Source of the DNA: Bidens hawaiensis
Taxonomy: Eukaryota; Streptophyta; Magnoliopsida; Asterales; Asteraceae
NCBI GenBank assembly: GCA_021521415.1
Contig: JAIQDT010002836.1
Location: 145,468 to 209,467 of the forward strand
Reading direction: 5' to 3'
Length of the DNA stretch: 64,000 bases
The position numbers were made by a program, and so were the translations under genes. How positions within the stretch are numbered: the first letter of the stretch is position 1; each line of letters starts with the position of its first letter. Positions 23,950-34,345 of the stretch are shown here, one piece after another. A model generated the notes under the pieces. It was not told the origin of the DNA. It made no database searches and saw only the letters and a program-made list of their open reading frames with translations.

Positions 23950-24780
23950 ATGCTAGATCACATCATAAGTGTTCAACGTTCCCCGGTTAACAAAGGGGGA
24001 ATTGGATTTTCTGAAGTTCCACCACTGTATAACAATAACTATACTTATGATCCTAGTGATCAGCAATCTGCGAATGTTGAGATTAGTCAGACAGTTCCAA
24101 TCAAAGTTTCTACTAAAGAAACTGAAGTTAATAAGAGCGAAACAAGTAAGTCAAGTTCTAATGTTGCGATTTCTGTCCCTAGCTCTGTCTCATCAAATTC
24201 GGACAAGTCATCCGAATTGGGTGAGATAAAAGAAGAGGTTGTGTTACTAAAACGTGGGGAGGAATATAAGCCTGATGAAAAGAAATCTTCCCTAAATCCG
24301 TTCGTCCCACCATATGTTAGACAAACGGGTAGTAACGCAACCTCGACATCTGCAACAACTGTTGAGACGAAAGTTCAAAACAGAAATTGTTTCAGATGCA
24401 ATAAAGTAGGACACCTTGTTGCTGATTGTCCTCTAAAACATAGAAAATTTAGAGGTATGAGGCCTCCGAAAACTGAGAATAAAATGAATACTAATTATGA
24501 TGCTGGTAAGAATGTGAACACACCGACTTTCAGTCGTTGGACTAATCAAAGATTTCAAAGAAATCATTCTCATTTTTTCCCAGTAAACTACCAAACCAAC
24601 AATTATAATTCAGTTAATTCACGAAGAGTTGGATGGCCTCATAGCCAGTCCTCTAGAAGGTTTCCGTTCAGAACTTACAGAAACTATCCTCAAACTGACT
24701 TTGGGCAATCAAGGTACTGGATACTTGATAACAGGTTTACTCAACCCAAGACCAGAAGATCTTGGGTCCCCAGATTTTAA
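23950..24780 (+). pseudogene. SIRE-type gag C-terminal part / gag-pol linker
   Basis: Continues gag after the frameshift. It contains a Ser-rich linker and an intact CCHC knuckle, CFRCNKVGHLVADC (about 24390-24431), then an Arg/Asn/Tyr-rich basic segment typical of the nucleocapsid-to-protease linker. It stops with TAA at 24778-24780 after RSWVPRF. The next bases are T-rich and end in TTGTACAG, which looks like a 3' splice site, before the protease frame. In related elements this point is usually read through. Confidence 0.75.
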
Positions 24781-24828
24781 TCTATTTCTTTAATTGTACA
24801 GGAACAGTCAAACAGGGCTGTAAACAAT

Positions 24829-26349
24829 ATGTGGGTTGTTGACAGTGGTTGTTCTCGGCACATGACTGGTAACAAGAAATTGTTACGTGACTGGAAATCT
24901 GTTCAAGGAGGAAGGGTTAGTTTCGCTGGAGAGAGTGGAGGAAGAATCAGTGGTATTGGAACTGAGACGAATGGAAGAATAAAGTTAGAGCAGGTGAATT
25001 TTGTGGAAGAGTTGAAGCATAACTTGTTGAGTGTATCTCAGATTTGTGACAAAGAATACACGGTGCATTTTACTAAAAATGAGGCAATCGTTCTTTATCC
25101 TGGTTTCAAGATACCAGAGGCCTGGGTTGTGATGAGAGCTCCAAGAGAAAAGAACACGTATGTAATGGATATGAGGTCAACTGAGATGACAACAGAAGAG
25201 TCATGTCTTCTGTCAAAGGCAACTGAGTCTGAGTCAGAGTTATGGCATCGAAGAATGGGACATATACATCTTCGCAAAATGAATTACATTGTCAAGAATG
25301 GGCTGGTACTTGGGGTTCCCTTGAAGAATTTTAACTTTGAAGATCAATGTTTTTCGTGCAAGAAAGGAAAGCAACACAAAAAGCCTCATCACTCCAAGAA
25401 GGTTAACTCAATTGTCAGCACCCTAGACCTACTTCACATGGATCTCTTTGGTCCTGTGAATGTAAAGAGTCTAGGGGGAACGTCATACTGCTTGGTTGTA
25501 ACCGATGATCACTCTCGATACTCTTGGGTATATTTTCTGAAGACAAAGGATGAGACATTTCAGTTGGTAATTAACTTGATTACCAAGGCGGAAAATATTA
25601 TTGGGAGGAAGGTTAAGTACATCAGGAGTGATAATGGGACAGAATTTAAGAACTATCAGATGGAGATGTTTTGTCTACAGAAAGGGATAGAGCATCAGTA
25701 CAGTGCCCCATATACTCCACAACAAAATGGAGTAGCTGAAATGAAGAATAGAACTCTAATCGAAGGCGCCAGGACCATGCTGGCAGATGCTAAACTTCTC
25801 GTGGTATTCTGGGCTGAGGTTGTGGCTACAGCTTGTTACATCCTTAATCGTGTTTTAACTGTTAAAAGATTAAATAAAACCTGTTATGAACTTATACATG
25901 GTAGAAAGCCAAACTTGAAAGGTCTTAAACCTTTTGGGTCCCCATGTTCGATATTAAAGACTAACTCTAAATTTGGTGAGAAAGCTGACGAAGGTATTTT
26001 AGTTGGCTATGTTGTTAGGACACCCAACAGAAGAGTCTTTAATCTATCAAACTGCAAGGTTGAGGTGATATGTAACACTGACATTACTAGTTACAAATCA
26101 ACAAGGCCTAGCATGGGACCGACAGAGGCTTTCGACTATGATAAACTATTCAAATCTTTTAATATGCCTTACTTGGATTTTGCAGACACAGATAAGAAAA
26201 TGGCCTCACAAATACTGTATGACGAGGAGGAGACCATTATGCAACGTCCACAATATCATGAAAATCAACCAACTTCGTCAAATGCAGTCGAAACTCCTGC
26301 TGTCTCGAAGGAAGATGAATTTTATAATCCATTTCACACTCAACCTTAG
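24829..26349 (+). pseudogene. SIRE-type protease and integrase
   Basis: A 506-residue frame. The aspartic protease begins at once with VVDSGCSRHMTGNK (the usual D-S-G of Copia PR). The GAG-pre-integrase segment has LWHRRMGHIHLRKMN and CFSCKKGKQHKKPHH. The integrase core has DLLHMDLFGPVN (first Asp), IRSDNGTEFKN (second Asp) and QQNGVAEMKNRTLIEGARTM (Glu). All three acidic residues are present. The normally conserved Arg after VAE is Met. The frame ends at 26347-26349 shortly before RT; the linker 26350-26620 is out of frame. Confidence 0.9.
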
Positions 26350-26624
26350 TCTCACACTGATGAACTTTCCACAAATCTTGAGAATAATCAGGAAGTCAGT
26401 CCGGTCCAGTCCACCAAAATTCACAAGAATCATCCTTTGGAAAATGTGATCGGTAATCCCTCTGATGTTGTACGTACTAGAAGAAGTTTGGATGAACACA
26501 CATGTGTTTATGCAAGCTTTAAAGATACGAGTATTATAAATGAATGCTTGTACACCTGCTTCATCAGCCAGATTGAACCACAGAGTTATCAAATGGCACT
26601 AAGGATAGCTCGTGGGTTGAAGCC

Positions 26625-27749
26625 ATGCAGGAAGAACTGGCACAGTTTGAGAAGATGGAAGTATGGCAGTTAGTTAAAAAACCGCAAGAAGTGAACGTTA
26701 TCGGTACAAAATGGGTATTTAATTGTAAGAGAGATGAGAAGGGGATAATCATACGGAACAAGGCAAGATTGGTAGTAAAAGGGTTTAATCAGCAAGAAGG
26801 AATCGATTACAACGAAGTGTTTGCTCCCGTGACAAGATTGGAGGCAATTCGATTATTCCTGGCATTTGCTGCACACAAAGAGATGAAAGTGTTCCAGTTA
26901 GATGTGAAAAGTGCCTTTCTTAATGGTAAAGTCGATGAGGTGGTGTATGTTGAACAACCTCTGGGTTTCCCTGACCCAGATTTTCCTGATCATGTGTACA
27001 AACTGAGTAAAGCTTTATATGGGTTACATCAGGCTCCTCGTGCCTGGTACGCAACATTGTCAGACTACTTGCTAGAAAATGGGTTTGAAAGAGGAAAGAT
27101 TGATAGTACGCTGTTTGTCAGGAGAAAAGGGGGAGAGTTTCTTCTCGTTCAGGTTTATGTGGACGACATCATTTTTGCTGCATCAAAAGTCACTATGTGT
27201 AAGGAATTTGAAGCGGTCATGAAGAAGAGGTTTGAGATGAGCGCCATGGGCGAATTAACTTTCTTTTTGGGATTGCAGGTAGATCAGAAGAAGGATGGCA
27301 TGTTTATTCATCAAACGAAATATGTCCATGATGTGCTCAAACGCTTCAAGATGGATGATAGTACCCCATTTGACACTCCAATCTGCGTCAACCTCAAACT
27401 GGGTGCTGATTCCGACAGTGATGAAGATGTGGATCCCACTCAATATCGAGCAATCATAGGTTCCTTAATGTATCTAACCGCATCTAGACCTGACATTATG
27501 TTTGCAGTTTGTCTTTGTGCTCATTTTCAGGCAAGCCCGAAGGAATCTCACATGAAGGGAGTAAAGAGAATCTTGCGGTATCTCAAAGGCAAGCCTAAGT
27601 TGGGATTGTGGTACACGAAAGGGGGAGAACTGGATTTGGTAGCTTACACAGATTCTGACTATGGAGGTTGCAAACAGAACAGGAAGTCAACAACCGGTGG
27701 ATGTCAGTTTCTCGGAGGAAGATTGGTGTCGTGGCAGTTCAAGAAGTAG
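26625..27749 (+). pseudogene. SIRE-type reverse transcriptase and start of RNase H
   Basis: A 374-residue frame with the canonical Copia RT blocks: GTKWVFNCKRDEKG, NKARLVVKGFNQQEGIDY, VFAPVTRLEAIRLFLAFAAH, FQLDVKSAFLNGK, YGLHQAPRAWY, and the catalytic YVDDIIFAAS (about 27157-27185), intact. RNase H starts with YTDSDYGGCKQNRKSTTGG. The frame ends at a TAG (27747-27749) in RNase H, where the domain continues directly in the same frame; this is a single nonsense change. The N-terminal link to the integrase frame is broken by a shift near 26,610. Confidence 0.92.
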
Positions 27750-28103
27750 ACCTCAGTAGCCATTTCCACCTGCGAAGCAGAGTACATGGCAGCATCAAAC
27801 TGCTGCTCCCAGGATTTATGGATACAACAGCAATTACGCGATTATGGTCTGAATTTCACTCAAACTCCTACTTGCATTGATAACACTGCTGCAATCTCAG
27901 TAACTAACAATCCCGTTAAACACAGCAAAACTAAACATATTGACATTCGTCGTCATTTTATACCGGATTGTGCTAAGAAGAAATTAATTGTGCTTGAGAA
28001 GGTTGATTCATTGGATAATTTTGCCGATCTTTTTACTAAAGCGTTTGACCGATCCCGTTTTCAAAATCTTGTTGAGCTTAATGGGATGATCAATCCCGAG
28101 TAA
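27750..28103 (+). pseudogene. SIRE-type RNase H C-terminal part
   Basis: Continues the domain after the TAG: STCEAEYMAASNCCSQDLWI, CIDNTAAISVTNNPVKHSKT, KHIDIRRHFI, then DNFADLFTKAFDRSRF and the stop after NGMINPE. These are the usual C-terminal blocks of Copia pol. The stop at 28101-28103 ends pol; a poly(A) run follows 14 bp later. Confidence 0.88.
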
Positions 28104-28113
28104 CCTTGTTTTC

Positions 28114-28116
<3 letters not shown>

Positions 28117-28156
<40 letters not shown>
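28117..28156 (+). repeat. 40-nt poly(A) run after pol
   Basis: Uninterrupted run of 40 A residues just after the pol stop codon, inside the element. Confidence 0.95.
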
Positions 28157-28158
<2 letters not shown>

Positions 28159-30250
28159 ATCACTATCGCTTAAAATTATGTCGGTTGCTTAAGTTTGAAG
28201 GACATATCTTCGGATATGTTTGGTCCTTACTTCTACTTGTAGATTATGAGGATAACCATTAACCAGATGACTGAAAGTGACCAGGGCGATTTATGATGGG
28301 TTTTTATTATTTCGCTGAAAAATAGTCATTCATACTTAGTTAGACGGACACATACTTGTATGTGGTCGGTCCAGCGGATCCATTGGATCTTCAGGATAGC
28401 CGTTTACCTTAAGACTTTGACTTGATCGGGGCGATAGGATTTAAATTTTTTTTTAGGGAGATGATATAATTTTTCAAGTCTATAACTTCGTAAGAAGTTT
28501 CAATACGATGTTTAAAAGAAAATTGATCCAACCTTGGAAAGTGATAGAAAAACTGATTCTGTGTGCTTAACTGGTGAAGTTATTAGACCTAAAAGACTCT
28601 AGAACAGTCATTGTATGTTATGATAGCTTTCTATGGTGCGTAAAAGTTGAAGTGATACAAACTAAATCTCCTCGATTTAATGTGGAGAATCATTCTGTGT
28701 TGTGCATGTCTCCATATACATCTTTCCGAATAATAGGCAGAAAAGTGATTATCCAGTCATATACGAGCCCGTGAGTGTCCTGATTCCCGCGAAGAGAGTG
28801 TCAAGTACCTGCAGTGATCCAGATTCGGGACTTGCAATAGTCTACAATTTGAAGTTGTATTAATGTCTTTATTTGAAAAAAAACGTGTATATTGTTAAGC
28901 CTTCTGAAGCTTATGTTGTTTCAAATATCAAGAAAGAGACAAGAAAGAATATTTCAAGCATAAGAAAGAACGGGAAGAAGACTCCAAAGATAGATGTGTG
29001 CACATTGTTTAATCAGACACTACGGGTCGAAGTCAACTCGGGGTGACTTAGGGAAAGGCAAATACGCTTTGAGAATATATAGGAGGCATCACAATCTCTT
29101 ATGTGACGTCCGTCTAAAGTTTGAGCTTAATTGAACCTAATCCGTATCACAGAAGCGATGAAAACCATACTAAGTTTTATACCTGCTTACAACCTGTTTC
29201 TTTATGTCATAATACCGCTGAACATGGATCTATGTGACAGCCACTTAATTAGTATGATTACTGTTCGGATCTTCTCTAAAACATGCAGGTTCTCGTCAAG
29301 ATTGAAATTTGATCCCGTTTATTTTATTACTCAGATTTTCGTTTTGTATTTCGCTTTATGGCTTACATTTAAATAACTTGGTTACTTGGTTCCTTGATCG
29401 TCAAGTATAAATTTTTACCGGAAATTTTAAACAGCAAAGTGCTCCTTGTGTAAAGGTTCGGTCTTAAAATGGGCGACGTTTTGTTTGTAATTCTCAAATT
29501 TTTATAAACCAGCGATGTTAACTAAATGGCGAAGTTCATTTATAAGCAACACAGGCGAAGTTAACCAGCCTTTGACTTGGCGAAGTTAGGTTTGGGGCGA
29601 AGTTATCACAACTTCGCCTCTTGGGTTTTCTTCCACCTATATAAAGGTTTGTTTGTCAAACAAGTCAAATATTTTCAAACCCTCTAACCCTCGGCGAACT
29701 TATACCCCGAATCGAACCTCTTATTGTTTGATCTCTGTCAGTGATATAGGTTTGTAGGATCATTGTGACCCGTAATTCGCAACTTTCGATGGTAATCAGT
29801 TTCTTGATGATCCAATTTGTGGCTTCGGTTGAACGGCTCTATAAACCCTTGTTCAACAATTCGTGTTAACAGTGTTTTTGTCAAGATATGGTCATCTGAA
29901 TCTCTATCGTACAACCTTTATCGTGTTTTCATCCTCAAATTGGCCAAACCTAGCTACAATTGGATCATCATGATGCGCCGATTAAGAGGCGATGTTAGGG
30001 TTTAGGCGAAGTTGTTCATAACTTCGCCATTTGACTAACTTCGCCTGCATAGAAACTTAATACCTAAGTTTTCTGGTTTATTGATATATACTCTCTGGCA
30101 AAGTTGGTTATGTATACTGATCTTTTTACTCAGGCGAAGTTGGGCTTCTGCGAAGTTAAACATAAAAGATATCATAACTTCGCTCATGGTAATAGGCGAA
30201 GTTATGATCTGCTACGTCAATGTTCTAACTTAGACCGTTTGTTGTTCAGA
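28157..30250 (+). other. Spacer between pol and the env-like ORF
   Basis: Two kilobases without a convincing gene. A splice-acceptor-like ACATGCAG lies near 29288. From 29525 to 30205 the GCGAAGTT/AACTTCGC words recur about a dozen times, two of them forming hairpins (29597-29619 and 30004-30028). Confidence 0.6.
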
Positions 30251-33141
30251 TATGGCTGCTGTGGCAGGTGCTGGTGGTGCTGGTGATGACGAAGGTGGTG
30301 ACAACAATCGACAGTTCTTTCCGGGTCACAACATGTATATCACTTTGGATCGGATGCTAGTGGTATAGACGACTATCGTGAGATCATTTCATTCCTCGTT
30401 CGCTTACGTATTTTTCACGCCATCACGACTACTCTTCCCATTTCGCTACCAAATATCGAAGACTTTTGGCAAACGGTTGAATATGACTGTAGAGTTGATC
30501 CTCCGGTTATGCGCGCTACAGTGAACAATCAGGTGGTACAGTTCTCGGCAGATCAAATAAGGGTTGCTTTACAGTTCGGGGTTGAAACTACAAATGATCC
30601 CACAGACTTTCCGGCTACATTCAGAGATGGTGCGTTTCTGCGTATGGGCTATTCGGGTCCGTTAGGTGACACTCAACGGAGAAAGGGATTTTTATTAGAT
30701 CAGTGGCGTTTTTGATGCACGTGATGATAGTGTGCATGTCTGGTCGTAAAGATGGTACAGACGGTATGGGGGCAACGATGCAATCTGCAATGACTGCCCT
30801 GACTTACAACAAGCCCTACAGCTTCAGTCAGATGGTGTTTTATGAGATTGATCGTCAGAGACACGCGGTCGCTAGGGAAAGATTTTTGATGTATCCGAGA
30901 TTCCTACAGATAATTCTGAATCACGTAGCTCCTACGCTGCCTCAACGACGTCCTATCCGTTATGTTGAGAGTGTGAGTAAGAGGATTTTTGCGCAATGCA
31001 GGTCATCAAGTGCTCGTAGCAAACCAGAACCTCGTCGGCGGCACACTGCATTGTTTGGTTATTTGGTGAATCCTGCTTATGTTGCTCCTCCAGGAGATGA
31101 ATTTCTTGATCCGGCACCGCAACAGGCTGATGTTCCTCAACCACCACCTATTGTACAGCAAGCACCGCCTGCTGATCCTGTTGTCGATCCGGAGCAACAG
31201 GTTGATCTTGAAGTTGCCTTTGGAGGGCAAGGGTTCTTTGACATGGAACGAATTGATCCAGCTGCTGAAATTCAAGCCTCTGTAGCTGAGGTGTCTGGGG
31301 TAAATGTGTCCATGGTCGCTACATCGGTGGCGGATTCTGAGAGAACCGATTCTGACTCCTCCACTGACGATATCGTAGAAGCACAACAGATTCTTGCCAG
31401 ACAAGAGAGAATACATGGCAAGAGAAAGAAATATTCGGATGACAGGGAATCCGATTATGAGGAGGATTTGTATCGTTTGGTACGAAGGTCAAAGAAAGCA
31501 CAGGCTGGTGAAAGTTTAAGAGTTCGTGAAAGTTCGAGGGTTGTTCGTTTTTCTTCACCCTCGTTATCCGGTATGACTATGGTTCCTGCTTCTATGACTG
31601 TAACAGTACCGATTACCTCAAGTGTTCCCGTGGTGACCACATCGTCATCCTTTGGTGTTCCTCCGACCACGTTTCAATTTACAGCACCGGAGATAGTCTC
31701 CTTGCCACCTCCTACTGTCACTCCATCGGAGGTTGTTGCAAGATTTGTTGAGTCAACGTTGGTTGCTACTGTGGGGTTGCCTGTTTCAATACCACCCGTA
31801 GTTACTTTTCAGACTATTTCTGATATTCCAGTTAGTTTGGGAATTCCTCCACCTTATGCTCAATACATCTCACACATCCGTTTTGATTTTGATGCTTCTT
31901 TGTCCGATTCTGAGAGGATAGCGGCTCTTGAACGGGTAGTTGCTGAACAGTCGAGAATCAATATAATCCAGACTCAAGCTATCCAGCGACTTGTAGCAGA
32001 AAATCAGATTCAATCGTCCCTCCTTGTTGAACACAATAAACTATTTGATGCTCTAAAACAGTTCTTAGCATCTCAGGGGGAGACGAGCTGCAAGGGTGAT
32101 GAGTTGAGAACCAAGAAGAGGCAAGATAGAGACGATGATCCCAATGCATCGAAAGGTGCAGGTGGTGAGTTGCCAAGAACTGAACAAGCTCTTAAGACTT
32201 CCACATCTCAGGGGGAGTCAGCTGGTACATCAGGTGGTTCAGGTGGTGAGAATGTGGTGGTTGTGGATGACGAGGAAGTGTTGGGTAATGATGATGAGTT
32301 AGCAGATGATGTGTTAACTATTGATGAGATTGTAGATGATGGTGTAGAACATGATATTCCAGATGTTGACAAGGTGAACGTGAGCCAAGAGGCAAATGTG
32401 TCAGATGAGTCCGAGTGGGAAGAACAGCCGAGATGGAAAGAAGGCTGTGCTCAGTGGTTCTTTAAGAAAAAGAAGCCTGCAGTTCCAACAATGTTTAAGA
32501 AGAGTTACAACATCAAGGGGTACATTGAGTCCAAGAAAGGTATCATCTGCTGGTTGTATGACGAACAGTTGAAGTTGTTTGTGATTAAGCGTTATGATGG
32601 AATTCAATATTTTAAGAAGGCATTGAGATCACTAAACACCTTGCCTGAGTGTGAGGTGAAAGATTTGGCTCGTTTGAGATTGATTAATAGGAGTGATGAT
32701 GATATTGCAAGAATAATTGGAAAGATAGTATGGAAGGAAGCTATTAAGGATAAAAAGTTTGAGCTTCTAAAGCCTCAGAAAGGAAGGTTGGCTGAAGATA
32801 AGGATCGGGGAATGAGGGCTGATGGCAAGCCTTGGATGGTGATGAAGTATAAGCCGATCCGGTGTTTGAAAGAAGTGCCGATGAAGATGATGCCCAAGGA
32901 TGTTTTAAAGAGTCTCAAGTGGTGGTACGTTGATAGTCAGACAGCTGAAGCTGTTATGGAAGATGAGGACGAACAGGAGATTCTGAGAGTGTATAATCCC
33001 ATGCACTTGGTAAATTTGTCTCAAGCTGATTTGCATGTACTAAACGATAAGAAGATATTCTACATTCCTGCGTGGAAAGATGAAGCCAATAAGTACCAGA
33101 GGGTGGTCTCTGTCTGTGTAAGACAGGGCGTTCATGCTTGA
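30251..33141 (+). pseudogene. Env-like third ORF of the SIRE-type element
   Basis: Coding sequence begins at the ATG at 30251 (Gly/Ala/Asp-rich start) and is broken by frameshifts near 30,350 and 30,712; the remaining frame 30703-33141 is open for 812 codons. The N-terminal third contains FLMHVMIVCMSGRK and YNKPYSFSQMVFYEI and RFLMYPRFLQIIL, a conserved helical domain repeatedly found in retroelement ORFs of composite plants. Next come Pro/Val/Ser/Thr-rich low complexity (residues 130-360), a short coiled coil (IAALERVVAEQSRINIIQTQ) and an acidic stretch (DDEEVLGNDDELADD), then a basic C-terminal domain. I see no clear signal peptide or transmembrane helix, so 'env-like' refers to position only. 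Confidence 0.75.
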
Positions 33142-33210
33142 AGACGGGTGGCACGAGTTTTTTGGGATTACTAGACACGAGAAAGAAGATAGAGATATGA
33201 AGCTACTGCC

Positions 33211-33219
33211 AAGGGGGAG
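33211..33219 (+). other. Polypurine tract
   Basis: AAGGGGGAG, two bases before the 3' LTR. Confidence 0.85.
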
Positions 33220-33221
33220 TC

Positions 33222-33628
33222 TGTTGGTGCATAATGTCAGTAGTTCAGTATCTTGTGTTTTGTCTGTGTCTGTAATCGTTTAGTTTGTTTGTAATGTTTT
33301 GAATATTGTTTATTGTATGTTCGCTAGTGTTAGGCGAACTTGGAGGATAAGCGAAGTTATGACAACTTCGCCTAGCTTGTAGGCGAAGTTGTCGATGTCT
33401 ATTTAAACCTCAACTTCGGATTTTAGAAGAAGTTTTTCAGAACGTGTTTTTGGTGATCTTGTGCATCACGTGTTGGCAATAGAATTACATCAAGTTCTCA
33501 AGTATTATCTCGTGTGTTTACATACTCATTTAACGTATTGCTTGTCTTACACTCGTATCGTATTACGTGGGGATTCCGCACCCTCGTGTTACGAGATACT
33601 CCTGTGTAGATCCGGCTGGGAACCTACA
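33222..33628 (+). repeat. 3' LTR of the SIRE-type element
   Basis: 407 bp, identical to the 5' LTR apart from three substitutions and an extra AGA in the AGAAGTTTTTC stretch. It ends ...CCTACA before the duplication TTATC. Confidence 0.95.
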
Positions 33629-33659
33629 TTATCTTTAAGTCGATTAGCCTCTTCGGTTA
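33629..33659 (-). pseudogene. Short gag piece of the old Copia element
   Basis: Thirty-one bases between two insertions. On the minus strand they encode LTEEANRLKDK, which continues into the sequence left of the SIRE-type element at 21247. The upstream part of gag is at 37277. Confidence 0.8.
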
Positions 33660-33891
33660 GGCCGTATAGTATACACCCCTCACTAGTGTGACGGGTCCGA
33701 CGTGGATTTTTCTGTAGCTCGCCTCACGTGAGGGATCTCATTTGGAACATTATCCCTCCTGTACCCCTCTCGCATTACCTGAGCTTACTGAGGACGCTCA
33801 GTAATGTCACACATTCATTTTCTCTGTTTTTTAACCTTTTCCACGGTCACGTATTTTTTTAACTTATTTAATATCTATATTATAAATACAT

Positions 33892-33912
33892 AAACACACA
33901 CACACACACACA
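33892..33912. repeat. (CA)n microsatellite
   Basis: About ten CA units just downstream of the TATA-like TATTATAAATA in the Harbinger leader. Confidence 0.85.
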
Positions 33913-34013
33913 CTATTAACCAATTTTAAACCCATTTAAACCTATTTCAACCAATTTCACACCCATTTCAACCAATTTCAATCATCTTCTACAAATTTCC
34001 TATAAAACCCAAA

Positions 34014-34345
34014 ATGGATCCAAACTTTAACCCGGTCCCGTAGGTAATGCAAATTTCGGTTTTAGCTTTTGACGAATGGCTCAAGCATAACGCATACCTC
34101 CAACAACAAGGTTTCAAGTCAAACCCTTCATATTGATGACGATGTTTAAGAGGTGGTGCTAGAAACCCAACCTGAAACCGAACCTACGAAAAAGAAGACG
34201 TCGAAAAAGCGGCACCCTAAAGAAACCCAAACCGAAACCGTTGAACCTCCGCTTCAAGAAAAGGTTATGATGTGGAAAACTATTGAATAAGTCGCTTTCG
34301 CAAGAGCTGGGGTTAGCGAAAGAGAGACTGTATCAAAGGGAATTG
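34014..34345 (+). pseudogene. Harbinger ORF1 (MYB/SANT-like), N-terminal part
   Basis: Starts ATGGATCCAAACTTTAACCC and shows, in shifting frames, DEWLKHNAYLQQQGFK, a Lys-rich KKKTSKKRHPKE segment and VAFARAGVSERETVSK. This is the order seen in plant Harbinger ORF1 proteins: Pro/Asn-rich start, Lys-rich nuclear signal, then a SANT-like domain in which xxALAKAWxxVSE is the first helix. Stop codons at several points show that it is dead. The coding sequence breaks off near 34,345 and resumes at 36,246. Confidence 0.6.

Larger units (their letters stand above)
21248..33628 (+). mobile_element. Complete SIRE-type Copia element with env-like ORF
   Basis: A 12,381 bp element with two 404/407 bp LTRs, primer-binding site, gag, protease-integrase, RT-RNase H, a 2.1 kb spacer, an env-like ORF and a polypurine tract. 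It is flanked by the duplication TTATC (21243-21247 and 33629-33633). The size, the PR-INT-RT-RH order and a third ORF after pol match the SIRE/Maximus lineage of Ty1/Copia. The LTRs differ by three substitutions and one 3 bp indel, yet the coding frames carry several stops and shifts. It is inserted into the gag of the minus-strand Copia element. Confidence 0.93.
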
